Shown here in pieces: positions 55,205 to 63,878 of a stretch of DNA of 64,000 bases (within the stretch, counting starts at the first letter, position 1; each line of letters opens with the position of its first letter). Location: contig NZ_JAPFGP010000001.1 in assembly GCF_026241155.1 (NCBI RefSeq), positions 186,001 through 250,000 on the forward strand. Direction: 5' to 3'. The notes beneath the pieces are model-generated. The model was not told where the DNA came from, did not search any database, and saw only the letters and a program-made list of their open reading frames with translations. Made by a program: the position numbers and the translations under genes. This stretch comes from Paucibacter sp. PLA-PC-4. Lineage in GTDB: Bacteria > Pseudomonadota > Gammaproteobacteria > Burkholderiales > Burkholderiaceae_C.

Positions 55205-57292
55205 ATGAGCGAGTCCCAGCAGCATCGCGTGCGCGTGGTGGTCGACGCACCCCAGCACAGCGGCATCATCGGGGCGCTGGACTATCTGAGCGAGCGAGTG
55301 CTCACGCCAGGCACCCTGGTTCAAGTGCCGCTGGGCCGGCGCGAGCTGACCGGCATGGTCTGGCCCGGCTCACCCGACCCGGCCGCCGAGCTGCTGGATG
55401 AGTCCCAACTGCGACCGATCAGCGCCGTGCTTGACGGCCTGCCTCCGCTGCTGCCCAGTTGGTGCGCGCTGGTCGATTTCGCGGCCAGCTATTACCAGCG
55501 CAGTGCCGGCGAGGTGGCTTTGTCGGTACTTCCGCCGCAATTGCGCGAGCTTGACGGTCAACAGCTTCAGGCGAGGCTGAAAAAGCTTGATAAATGGATC
55601 GCAGTCCAGGCCGCAAGCCCCGAGCTCGTCGTGGCAAAGCCGCAGCTGAGCCCTGCCCAGGCCGAGGTGCTGGAGAAGATCGATGCCTTGATGGCGGCCG
55701 GTGCTGACACAGCGCCGCCGCCGGTGCTGCTGTACGGCGTCACCGGCAGTGGTAAGACCGAGGTCTATCTGCGCGCCGCCGAGCATGCGCTTGCAGCCGG
55801 CCGCCAAGTGCTGGTGCTGGTGCCCGAGATCAATCTCACGCCCCAATTGGAGACACGTTTTGCAGAGCGCTTTGCAGGCCGGGTCATCGTCTCGCTGCAC
55901 AGCGGTCTGACGCCGGCCCAGCGGCTGCGCAATTGGCTGGGCGCCCACCTGGGCGTGGCCGAGCTGGTGCTGGGCACGCGACTGGCGGTGTTCGCCTCGA
56001 TGCCGCGCCTGGGCCTGATCGCTGTCGATGAGGAGCACGACCCCTCGTACAAGCAGCAGGACGGCGCCCGCTATTCCGCGCGAGACTTGGCCGTCTACCG
56101 CGCCCGGCTCGAAAAGGTGCCGGTCATTCTCGGCTCCGCCACCCCTTCGCTGGAGAGCTGGCAACATGCCAACAGCGGCCGCTACCAGCGCCTGGCGCTG
56201 CCTGAGCGAATCGGCGGCGGCGCGCTGCCGCGGGTGCGCCTTTTCGATATGAACAGCCTGCCACGCAACAAGGGCGTGATGACCGCGTTGACCGCGCCGC
56301 TAGTCGCCGCATTGCGCGGCCGGCTGGAGCGGGGGGAGCAGAGTCTGGTGTTCCTGAATCGACGCGGCTATGCACCGGTGCTGCACTGCACCGAGTGCGG
56401 CTGGAAGAGCGAATGCCCGCACTGCAGCGCTTACCGCGTGTTCCACAAAGGCGACCGCACGCTGCGCTGCCACCATTGCGGCTTCACCGAGCGCGTGCCC
56501 CATGCCTGCCCCGACTGCGGCAACCAGGACATTGCACCGCTGGGTCGCGGCACCGAGCGGCTGGAGGAACAGCTGGCCGAGGCCTTGCCGGGCGCCCGCG
56601 TTGCCCGCATCGATGCCGATTCGACCAAGCACAAGGGAGCGCTGGAAGCGCAGCTTGGCGCGGTGCATGACGGCGAGGTCGACATCCTGGTCGGAACCCA
56701 GATGATCACCAAGGGCCACGATTTCCGCCGCATCACTCTGGTGGCGGCGGTCAACCCGGACGGCGCCTTGTTCAGCAGCGACTTCCGCGCGCCCGAGCGA
56801 TTGTTCGCGCTACTGATGCAGGCGGCTGGCCGGGCTGGCCGAGATGCCCAACAGGCTGCGCGCAGCGAAATGTGGGTGCAAACCTGGCATCCGCAGCATG
56901 CGCTCTACAAGGCGCTGGAGCGCCATGACTTCGAGGCCTTTGCCAAGAGTCAACTGGCCGAGCGCGAGAGTGCCGGCCTGCCGCCCTATTCGCACCTGGC
57001 GCTCTTGCGTGCCGAGGGCCGCACCGTGGAGGCCGCGCGGGACTTTCTGAGCGCCGCCGCGCAATGGGCCCAGGCCCTGCCCGAGGCCAGTGGCGTGCTG
57101 ATCTACCCACCGGTACCCATGAGCGTGGCCCGGGTGGCCAATATCGAGCGCCTGCAGATGCTGGTCGAATCGCCGACACGCGGCGCGCTGCAGCGCCTGC
57201 TGTGGCTGTGGATGCCGGAGCTGCAGATGCTCAAGCGCGAACACAAGGGATTGCTGCGTTGGGCGGTGGATGTGGATCCGTTGGCGATCTGA
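55205..57292 (+). CDS. priA: Primosomal protein N' (replication restart helicase)
   Basis: A 695-residue DNA helicase that reloads the replisome at stalled forks. An N-terminal DNA-binding domain (VVVDAPQHSGIIGALDYLSE) is followed by Walker A GVTGSGKT (Lys184) and the DEEH box VDEEHDPSYKQQ. The zinc-binding cysteine region is CTECGWKSECPHC, CHHCGF and CPDCG. Helicase motifs VGTQMITKGHDFRRITLV and QAAGRAGR follow. It ends 24 bp before the convergent mcp gene. Confidence 0.97.
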   Translation: MSESQQHRVRVVVDAPQHSGIIGALDYLSERVLTPGTLVQVPLGRRELTGMVWPGSPDPAAELLDESQLRPISAVLDGLPPLLPSWCALVDFAASYYQRSAGEVALSVLPPQLRELDGQQLQARLKKLDKWIAVQAASPELVVAKPQLSPAQAEVLEKIDALMAAGADTAPPPVLLYGVTGSGKTEVYLRAAEHALAAGRQVLVLVPEINLTPQLETRFAERFAGRVIVSLHSGLTPAQRLRNWLGAHLGVAELVLGTRLAVFASMPRLGLIAVDEEHDPSYKQQDGARYSARDLAVYRARLEKVPVILGSATPSLESWQHANSGRYQRLALPERIGGGALPRVRLFDMNSLPRNKGVMTALTAPLVAALRGRLERGEQSLVFLNRRGYAPVLHCTECGWKSECPHCSAYRVFHKGDRTLRCHHCGFTERVPHACPDCGNQDIAPLGRGTERLEEQLAEALPGARVARIDADSTKHKGALEAQLGAVHDGEVDILVGTQMITKGHDFRRITLVAAVNPDGALFSSDFRAPERLFALLMQAAGRAGRDAQQAARSEMWVQTWHPQHALYKALERHDFEAFAKSQLAERESAGLPPYSHLALLRAEGRTVEAARDFLSAAAQWAQALPEASGVLIYPPVPMSVARVANIERLQMLVESPTRGALQRLLWLWMPELQMLKREHKGLLRWAVDVDPLAI

Positions 57293-57316
57293 GCATGGTC
57301 CGGCTTGCTGTTCGGC

Positions 57317-58864
57317 TCAGGCAATCCTGAACACTGCTACCGCGTCGACCAACTGGCGTGCCTGCAGCCTCAGGCTTTCAGCAGCGGATGCGCCTTCCTC
57401 GACCAGGGCTGCGTTCTGCTGCGTGACCTGATCCATCTGCGAGACCGCATGGCCGATCTGATTGACGCCGCGGCTTTGCTCCTCGCTGGCCGAACTGATC
57501 TCGCTGACCACGTCGGCAACGCGCTGAATGGCCGTCACGACCTCGTCCATCGTACCGCCGGCCCGATCCACTAACTGGGTGCCTTGCTCGACTCGCTGCA
57601 CGCTTGCCGTGATCAGGGTCTTGATCTCCTTGGCGGCATTGGCGCTGCGCTGGGCCAGCGAACGCACCTCCGCCGCCACAACCGCGAACCCGCGACCCTG
57701 CTCACCGGCGCGCGCTGCTTCGACGGCAGCATTCAGCGCCAGGATATTGGTTTGAAAGGCGATGCCATCGATCACACCGATGATGTCGGCGATCTTCTTG
57801 GATTCAGCGTCGATGCCGCGCATGGTCTGTACAACCTCGCTCATCACCTGGCCGCCGTTGACGGCAATCTGCGAGGCGCTGGCGGCAAGTTGCTTGGCCT
57901 GCTTGGCGTTCTGCGCGTTGTTGCTGACGGTGGACGATAGTTCGTCCATCGTGGCAGCCGTCTGTTGCAACGCGCTGGCCTGCTCCTCAGTGCGCTGGCT
58001 CAGGTCCTCGTTGCCCTGCGCAATCTCGCCGCTGGCATTGGCAACGTTCTCTGCATTGCTGCGCACCTGGCGCACGATGTCCGACAGCGCCAGCTGCATC
58101 GCGTTCATCGTGCTCAGCAAGGGTGAGACCTCGTCATTGCCCGTGTCGGTGATGGCGATGGCCATGTCGCCATCGCGCACACGTTGGGCGGCGATCAGCG
58201 CCGTGCTGACCCTCGCACGCAGCAGGCGGCCGATGTACCAGGCAAAGCCGCACAGCACGGCGACAAGGGTCAGTACCAACCCCGCCAACACTTTAGAGAT
58301 CGACACGGTTTCGTGCTCGATCTGCTCGACCCCCTTGTTCAACCTGCCTTCCTGGAGCTTGACGTTGTCCAGCAAGGTTACCAGCAACGCGTTACGCACC
58401 GGGATGGTCTTGTCCACCAGAAAGGCAAAGGCCTCGGCCTTCTGGTCTTCTTCGATCAGCTTGAGATTGTCGCCGGCGACCTGCCAGAAGGCCTGGACCA
58501 TGGCCGGGACCTTCTCGAAGCGCAGCTTCTCATCGTTGCTGGTAATGGTTTGCTGATAGTCCACGATCAATGTGTCGATCAGCTTGCGACGCTCCCCGAT
58601 GTCGGCCAGTGTGGCCGCCAGCTCCTGGGGATTGCGCGCCAGGATCGCATGACGCAGTTGCAGCGAGCTGCGCGTGACATTGATCTCGAGCGCCGCGACG
58701 CGCTGCAACTGGGGCACACGGTGCCGGCTGGTGTCGTCGGCCATCTCGGCGATGTCGTGCAGATGTTCTGTTGAAAACCAGAGCACGCCCGCCAGCATAG
58801 CGGCCAGCACGCCAACCAGCGCGTATAGCCGGGTGGCGATCCCCATTCGTGCGAGAGCAATCAT
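57317..58864 (-). CDS. Methyl-accepting chemotaxis protein
   Basis: A 515-residue chemoreceptor: an N-terminal membrane helix, a four-helix-bundle periplasmic sensor ([19 protein letters not shown]), a second helix near residues 190-210, a HAMP domain, and a signalling domain with the hairpin tip [32 protein letters not shown]. Methylation helices contain [20 protein letters not shown]. It has no CheR-binding C-terminal pentapeptide. The ATG at 58864 replaces an in-frame GTG 24 nt upstream. It is the last gene of a cheW-mcp-cheW-mcp series and lies 103 bp after the upstream CheW gene. Confidence 0.92.
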   Translation of the reverse strand: MIALARMGIATRLYALVGVLAAMLAGVLWFSTEHLHDIAEMADDTSRHRVPQLQRVAALEINVTRSSLQLRHAILARNPQELAATLADIGERRKLIDTLIVDYQQTITSNDEKLRFEKVPAMVQAFWQVAGDNLKLIEEDQKAEAFAFLVDKTIPVRNALLVTLLDNVKLQEGRLNKGVEQIEHETVSISKVLAGLVLTLVAVLCGFAWYIGRLLRARVSTALIAAQRVRDGDMAIAITDTGNDEVSPLLSTMNAMQLALSDIVRQVRSNAENVANASGEIAQGNEDLSQRTEEQASALQQTAATMDELSSTVSNNAQNAKQAKQLAASASQIAVNGGQVMSEVVQTMRGIDAESKKIADIIGVIDGIAFQTNILALNAAVEAARAGEQGRGFAVVAAEVRSLAQRSANAAKEIKTLITASVQRVEQGTQLVDRAGGTMDEVVTAIQRVADVVSEISSASEEQSRGVNQIGHAVSQMDQVTQQNAALVEEGASAAESLRLQARQLVDAVAVFRIA

Positions 58865-58967
58865 GTGCGAATTCCTTGGTTGCGCCACCGATCTTGCACG
58901 GAACGCGATCCGACTAAAGACTGGAGATGGCCGGGAGAATGGAGCTTATCCGCACCGCGTCCGGTGC

Positions 58968-59447
58968 TCAATAGCAGCTCCGCCAGTCGTCAAGCCGCCG
59001 CGAATCTAGCAATTGCATTACACGCGAGCCACGCAAGCGCTGTGCCTTGCAATTGGAAATGGGGTCACCGAGATCGGGTTGCGGCAGATCGGTCAGTTCG
59101 AACACATCGTTGACGGCCTCGGCCAGCAAGCCCAAGCGGCCTTGCAGCAGCTCCACAATCACGACGACTCCCTGGCGCGGCGCAGCGGTCTGGTTCGGCG
59201 CAGTAGCAGGCAGCAGGGCACGCAAGTCCAGCAACGGAACGAACGCATCCTGCCGGTCCTTCACGCCGCACAGCCAAGGCGATGCCCCCATTAGCCGCAG
59301 TCCCTCGTCATAAGGCTGGATGGCCTGCACATGGCGCAGATCGATACCGTAGTCTCGGCCGCCAACACGAAGACTCAGGTACTCTGGCGTATCGCAGGCC
59401 GGCGGCAAACCGGCGCTGGCAGGCATCAGGAGTCTGCCGGTATCCAT
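58968..59447 (-). CDS. CheW-like chemotaxis coupling protein
   Basis: A 159-residue single CheW domain: YLSLRVGGRDYGIDLRHVQAIQP, VPLLDLRALLP and LGLLAEAVNDVFELTDL are typical. CheW proteins join receptors to the kinase CheA. It starts 3 bp after the stop of the upstream mcp, so it is probably co-translated with it. The last 25 residues are Arg/Asp-rich. No cheA is in the window. Confidence 0.88.
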   Translation of the reverse strand: MDTGRLLMPASAGLPPACDTPEYLSLRVGGRDYGIDLRHVQAIQPYDEGLRLMGASPWLCGVKDRQDAFVPLLDLRALLPATAPNQTAAPRQGVVVIVELLQGRLGLLAEAVNDVFELTDLPQPDLGDPISNCKAQRLRGSRVMQLLDSRRLDDWRSCY

Positions 59448-59450
59448 GGC

Positions 59451-61169
59451 TCAGAAGGCGGCCCATTCGCCATCAGTGCCGGTAGAGGCCGAGCGCAGCG
59501 GCGCCGCCGCCGCCCGGCGCCCGAAAGCCGGGCGGGTGACGTTGGTGGCGCGGGTGGGTTTGCGGCGCTCCTCACCTGTCCAGCCGGCTGGTGCCTGAGA
59601 TGCATCGATCACAGCCAGGTCGGTGCCGGTGCGAAACACCGCCACGGCCTTGACCAGGGTCTCCGCCTGATGGTGCAGGCTCTCTGCGGCGGCGGCCGAC
59701 TCCTCTACCAGGGCGGCGTTTTGCTGGGTGGTCTGGTCCATCTGATTGACGGCCTGGCTGACCTGGGTCACGCCGCTCATCTGCTCGCGACTGCCGGCGG
59801 CGATCTCGCCGACGATGTCGCTGACCCGCTGCACCGAGGCCTTGACTTCCAGCATGGTGCTGCCGGCCTTGTCGACCAGACTGGATCCTGCGCTTACCCG
59901 CTCCACGCTCTGGCCGATCAGGCTTTTGACCTGGCGAGCGGCTTCTGCAGAGCGCTGCGCCAGCGAACGCACCTCGCCAGCCACCACCGCGAAGCCGCGG
60001 CCCTGCTCGCCGGCCCGTGCCGCTTCGACGGCCGCGTTCAGCGCCAGGATGTTGGTCTGAAAGGCGATGCCGTCGATCACGGAGATGATGTCCTCCATCT
60101 GGCGCGAGGCCTGCTCGATCTCGCGCATGGTGCTGACCACCTCGCCGACCACCTGGCTGCCATGGTGCGCTACGCCGGCCGCCTGATTGGCCAACTGGCT
60201 GGCCTGGGCGGCGTTGTCGGCATTGCTCTGTGCCGTGCCGTTGATCTGCTCCATCGAGGCGGCAGTTTGCTGCAGGGCCGAGGCCTGCTCCTCAGTGCGC
60301 TGGCTCAGATCGGCATTGCCCTGGCTGATCTGGGCGCTGGCGGTGGCCACGCTTTCGGCATTGCCGCGCACCTCGGTCACCAGGCCGCGTAGGCTGGTCT
60401 GCATTTCGTCCATGGCGACCAACAAAGGGCTGAACTCATCACGGCGAGCATCGAGAACCGGCTGCGTCAGATCCCCGCTGCGCACTCGCTCGGCCACTTC
60501 GCGCGAGGCGGCAATGCGATGGCGCAGCAGCCGGCTCACCACCCAGACCGACGCCAGCAACACGATTGCCACGCCAAGCGCCATAACGAGAAGAATTCGC
60601 AGTGTGGCGCCCGAGCTCTGCTCAATTTCGGTGATGGTGCCGTGGAGCGTCTGCCTCTGATGGGCTACCGTTTTGCCCAGCACCTCCAATAAGGCATTGC
60701 GGGACGGAATGGTCCGGTCGACCAGAAAGGCAAAGGACTCCTGGGTCTGGCCGCTCTTGATCAATGCCACGTTGGCTTCTGCCAAGGTCCAGAACTGCGC
60801 CAACCGCTCGGGCACCGATGTGTACAGCTCCTTGCCCTGTGCCGTGGAGAGATCCCGATGATAGGCAAAAAGGGCCTCGTCGATAGTTCGGCGATGGGCT
60901 GCAATGTCGTTCAAAGCGGTCAGTTGTTCTTCTGGGGTACGTGCGAGGATGGCATGGCGCAGTTGCAGGGAACTGCGCGTTACTGCCAGTTCGGCCGCAG
61001 CGATGCGCGTGAGCTGAGGTACCAGCACCGCCTCGGTGCGCTCAGCCAGCGCCGATACCTGGCCCAAGCTGTTCCAGGCGAAGCCGGCGAGACCGAGCAA
61101 GCCGGCGCATATGAGGCCGGCTACTGCATACAGGCAATGTGCAATGCCAAAGTGGGAAGAGAGTTTCAT
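59451..61169 (-). CDS. Methyl-accepting chemotaxis protein with C-terminal CheR-type pentapeptide
   Basis: A 572-residue chemoreceptor. It has an N-terminal membrane helix, a four-helix-bundle sensor ([20 protein letters not shown], related to the other receptor), a second helix, HAMP, and the tip [33 protein letters not shown] 50-residue flexible tail (EERRKPTRATNVTRPAFGRR) ends in EWAAF, which fits the x-[HFYW]-x-x-[HFYW] pentapeptide that tethers CheR/CheB. It lies between two cheW-like genes on the same strand. Confidence 0.92.
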   Translation of the reverse strand: MKLSSHFGIAHCLYAVAGLICAGLLGLAGFAWNSLGQVSALAERTEAVLVPQLTRIAAAELAVTRSSLQLRHAILARTPEEQLTALNDIAAHRRTIDEALFAYHRDLSTAQGKELYTSVPERLAQFWTLAEANVALIKSGQTQESFAFLVDRTIPSRNALLEVLGKTVAHQRQTLHGTITEIEQSSGATLRILLVMALGVAIVLLASVWVVSRLLRHRIAASREVAERVRSGDLTQPVLDARRDEFSPLLVAMDEMQTSLRGLVTEVRGNAESVATASAQISQGNADLSQRTEEQASALQQTAASMEQINGTAQSNADNAAQASQLANQAAGVAHHGSQVVGEVVSTMREIEQASRQMEDIISVIDGIAFQTNILALNAAVEAARAGEQGRGFAVVAGEVRSLAQRSAEAARQVKSLIGQSVERVSAGSSLVDKAGSTMLEVKASVQRVSDIVGEIAAGSREQMSGVTQVSQAVNQMDQTTQQNAALVEESAAAAESLHHQAETLVKAVAVFRTGTDLAVIDASQAPAGWTGEERRKPTRATNVTRPAFGRRAAAAPLRSASTGTDGEWAAF

Positions 61170-61283
61170 GTCGTACTCCTGGTGTATTTGGGTTTCGGCT
61201 TAGGCCGAGACCAAACGTCTAGAGCTCTTAGAACGCTTGGTTTGAAGCTTTTTGAGTCGGGGCAGCGATCCATCCTGGATCGG

Positions 61284-61817
61284 TTAGGAGGTGGCGTAGG
61301 CGTCGATCCACAGGCTCGCATCGAGTAGCAGCACACGGCGCTCATCGCTGGAGACCATGCCGCGCAGGTAGTGGTGGGCGAAGTCGCCGGGCAGCTGAGG
61401 CAGCAGCCGCAGCTGCTCCGGGGAGACTGGCAACACGTCCAGCACCTCATCGACCATCAGGCCCAGACGCCGCCCGTCCTGTACCAGCACGACCACGGCC
61501 CGCAACTCGGCGTCCTCGCCCGTGGCAATCGGCAGATTCAACAGGCGGCAGAGATCCAGCAGCGCGATGACTTGGCCGCGCAGGTCCAGCACGCCCAGCA
61601 CGGCAGTGTCTTGGCCGGGCAGAGGCGTGGCCTGCTGGTGGCTGCGGATCTCCTGAATGCTGTGCAGCGGCAGGCCGTACTCCTGGCCACCGACTCGAAA
61701 GCACAGCAGCTCCAGCGGTAGGCCGGCCGACGTGACGGTTTCGACCAGCGCGCTGCCGGGTTGAGCCAGGGGTCGCTGAATAGCGGGAGCTTGGGGGGCG
61801 AGAGTGGTGGAAGACAT
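61284..61817 (-). CDS. CheW-like chemotaxis coupling protein
   Basis: A 177-residue CheW protein with a 35-residue Pro/Ala-rich N-terminal extension. The domain shows LELLCFRVGGQEYGLPLHSIQEIR, VLGVLDLRGQVIALLDLCRLL and RRLGLMVDEVLDVLPVSPEQL, and is closer to canonical CheW than the second copy. It is the first gene of the cheW-mcp-cheW-mcp series, with 114 bp before the mcp. An AT-rich palindromic element lies 54 bp upstream of its start. Confidence 0.9.
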   Translation of the reverse strand: MSSTTLAPQAPAIQRPLAQPGSALVETVTSAGLPLELLCFRVGGQEYGLPLHSIQEIRSHQQATPLPGQDTAVLGVLDLRGQVIALLDLCRLLNLPIATGEDAELRAVVVLVQDGRRLGLMVDEVLDVLPVSPEQLRLLPQLPGDFAHHYLRGMVSSDERRVLLLDASLWIDAYATS

Positions 61818-61870
61818 CGCATCACAGCCCGCTGCGAGCGGGTGTAGTTAATCAGTAATGCGAGCATCTT

Positions 61871-61897
61871 AAATGATACAAATGATATTGGTATCAT
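61871..61897. promoter_or_regulatory. AT-rich palindrome upstream of cheW
   Basis: ATGATAC (61873-61879) and GTATCAT (61891-61897) are perfect inverted copies. The left arm is part of AAATGATACAA (61871-61881), an 11-bp sequence found again at 63438-63448. The element lies 54 bp before the cheW start in an unusually AT-rich stretch and is a candidate regulator site or promoter. Confidence 0.45.
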
Positions 61898-61958
61898 ATT
61901 CACTGTGACAACTATCACATGTGCGATGCAAAAATGCGGGATCTACTGCAGTCGGACC

Positions 61959-62681
61959 CTATCGCAAGGCCCGAAGCTGCTCCCGCAGTTCATGCCATTG
62001 CGGCGTTGCGACGGCCCAGTCGGCCGCATGGCTGCTGTCTTCCAGCGCGCGGGCGAGAATCGCAGGTTGCGTGTGCCCCAGGGTCAGCAACACGGACTTA
62101 AGGCTGTGAGCGAGGCGCCGCAGGGCCTGGGCATCGCAGCTTGCCAGGGCGCGGTCGCCTTCGATCAGGTCGGCGCCAAACTGCTGCAGACAGCTGGCGC
62201 GAAAGCTGCGGTAGAGCGGCTCGTTGCCACCGAAATGTTCGGCGATAGCGCGAGCAGTCGCTGGGTCTGCCTTGACGACGATGGCTGCGGCTTGCTCGCC
62301 CCCTAAGGACAGTGCATCACTAACGCAGCCTTGCAAATCGACCAGACTGCAGGGCTTGGACAGCAGTCGCCAGACTTCAGGCCGCTCCAGGCGCAGGCGC
62401 ACCTGCGGGTTCAGACCCGCACTGAAGACCACCAGCCTTGCGGCGCCTTGTAGAGCCGGATTGGCTGCCAGTGAATCGATCAATTCGAAGCCTGAACGTC
62501 CGGGCAGCATCAGGTCAGTCAAGATCAGATCCACTGGAGCGCGGACCAACTCGGCCAGCCCTTCGTCCACCGTCGGCAGTGCCAGCAGTTCGATCCCCAG
62601 ATCCTCCAGGGCCAGGCCGACGAAGCGCTGAAGCGAAGCGTCATCCTCGATCAGCAGGACGCGAGGTCGACCGGTGTTCAT
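61959..62681 (-). CDS. Response regulator receiver-Hpt domain protein
   Basis: A 240-residue phosphorelay protein. The receiver domain (about residues 8-125) has the acidic pair LLIEDDAS, the phospho-acceptor Asp in LILTDLMLPGRSG and the Lys of LLSKPC. The C-terminal Hpt domain carries the phosphohistidine in LRRLAHSLKSVLL. The ATG at 62681 is preferred to an in-frame GTG at 62702. Such proteins relay phosphate from hybrid kinases; no histidine kinase is in the window. It lies 61 bp after the HTH-REC gene on the same strand. Confidence 0.88.
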   Translation of the reverse strand: MNTGRPRVLLIEDDASLQRFVGLALEDLGIELLALPTVDEGLAELVRAPVDLILTDLMLPGRSGFELIDSLAANPALQGAARLVVFSAGLNPQVRLRLERPEVWRLLSKPCSLVDLQGCVSDALSLGGEQAAAIVVKADPATARAIAEHFGGNEPLYRSFRASCLQQFGADLIEGDRALASCDAQALRRLAHSLKSVLLTLGHTQPAILARALEDSSHAADWAVATPQWHELREQLRALR

Positions 62682-62742
62682 AGGCTTGATTCCGGGCTCC
62701 ACACGGAAGCGCAGGCCTTCGTCGGCAGGGGGAGTCTGGGGA

Positions 62743-63381
62743 TCAAGCCTTGGCCTCCATACTCAACTGTTCGCGCAGCAGCACTGGCAAATCCATCACG
62801 AGGCGGGGCTTATGCACAACCGGCACGTCTTGCAGCGCAAAGGCATAGGGCTCGCGCTGGGCGGCATCCAGCGAGGTGATGACGATCAGGCGGCTTCCCG
62901 CGAACTGGGGCTGGGATCGCAGGCTGGTGATCAGGGTGGCGCCATCGATGCCGGGCAAGAGGATATCTACCAGCAGAAATTCGGGTTGCAACTGCCCATA
63001 CATGGCCAGCCCGACGATGCCATCGGCGGCCATATGCACTTCTAACTCCGGGAACTGCTGGCCCAGCAGCATCGCTATCAGGTTCTGGTAGTGCACCGAG
63101 TCTTCGATCAGCAGCAGGCGCGGCCGCCGGCTGAGGGAGCGCACAAGGGGCTGCTGGACATTCTGGGCTTCAGTGGCTGGCACACCACGGCGCGACAGCC
63201 AGGCATCTACAGAGCTGCGGGCGATACGTCGGTGGCCGCCGGGGGTCTTCCAGGCCTCCAGTTCGCCGCGGTCCACCATCAGTTGTACCGAGCGAACGGC
63301 CATGCCCAGTCTGCGGGCGACTTCCAAGGTGCTGTAGTCGCTGGTTTCTTCAAAGCCAGATGATGGATTTGTTTTAGGCAT
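62743..63381 (-). CDS. HTH (MerR/excisionase-like)-receiver fusion protein
   Basis: A 212-residue protein with the DNA-binding domain at the N-terminus: YSTLEVARRLGMAVRSVQLM with the wing WKTPGGHRRIARSSVDAWL, a MerR/excisionase-type fold. A receiver domain follows (LLLIEDSVHYQN, phospho-acceptor in FLLVDILLPGIDG, Lys in VVHKPRL). This order is the reverse of most response regulators. The ATG at 63381 is chosen because the longer upstream frame overlaps the divergent regulator. It is divergent from the single-domain receiver gene by 80 bp. Confidence 0.88.
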   Translation of the reverse strand: MPKTNPSSGFEETSDYSTLEVARRLGMAVRSVQLMVDRGELEAWKTPGGHRRIARSSVDAWLSRRGVPATEAQNVQQPLVRSLSRRPRLLLIEDSVHYQNLIAMLLGQQFPELEVHMAADGIVGLAMYGQLQPEFLLVDILLPGIDGATLITSLRSQPQFAGSRLIVITSLDAAQREPYAFALQDVPVVHKPRLVMDLPVLLREQLSMEAKA

Positions 63382-63437
63382 TGCGCAATTTTGCCGGTTT
63401 TTGTCGAACCTGAATCGTCTAAAGGGTTGATTGATAA

Positions 63438-63448
63438 AAATGATACAA
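63438..63448. promoter_or_regulatory. Second copy of AAATGATACAA
   Basis: An exact 11-bp match to the element before cheW, located between the divergent HTH-REC and REC genes, 14 bp before the REC start. Two identical AT-rich 11-mers in control regions of one gene cluster suggest a shared regulator. Confidence 0.4.
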
Positions 63449-63461
63449 GTAATAATGCGCC

Positions 63462-63860
63462 ATGCCATCTGCCCCATCAGGAGCCATCTTGAAGACGATA
63501 TTGATTGTGGACGACCATGCCGACATCCGCCGACTGATCCGCATGACGCTGGAGTTCGACAACTACCAGATTCGCGAGGAGGCGACCGGGGAGGCCGCAC
63601 TGCAGTTCGTCGAGACCGTCCGACCAGATGTCGTACTGCTTGACGTGATGATGCCCGGGGCGTTCGATGGCCTGGAGGTTTGCCGCAGGATCAAGGCCAA
63701 TCCGGCACTGCAGGGCGTGCAAGTCCTGCTTCTGAGCGCCCGAGGTCAAGCAAGGGATCGCGAGGCCGGCCTGCAGGCCGGAGCGGATGCGTATCTCGTC
63801 AAGCCTTTCAGCCCGCTTCAGCTGATAGACACAATCGCCGCGAAGTGCGCGCTCGCCTGA
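63462..63860 (+). CDS. Single-domain response regulator
   Basis: A 132-residue receiver domain with no output domain. The acidic pair is in ILIVDDHADI, the phospho-acceptor Asp in VVLLDVMMPGAFDG, the Thr/Ser switch in LLLSARGQ and the Lys in YLVKPFSP. An insertion-free alpha4-beta5 face fits a CheY- or PleD-like signal carrier. The first ten residues before TILIVDD are poorly supported and a TTG at 63489 could be the true start. It lies 18 bp before the next gene. Confidence 0.85.
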   Translation: MPSAPSGAILKTILIVDDHADIRRLIRMTLEFDNYQIREEATGEAALQFVETVRPDVVLLDVMMPGAFDGLEVCRRIKANPALQGVQVLLLSARGQARDREAGLQAGADAYLVKPFSPLQLIDTIAAKCALA

Positions 63861-63878
63861 GACTGATTGGAGAATGCC

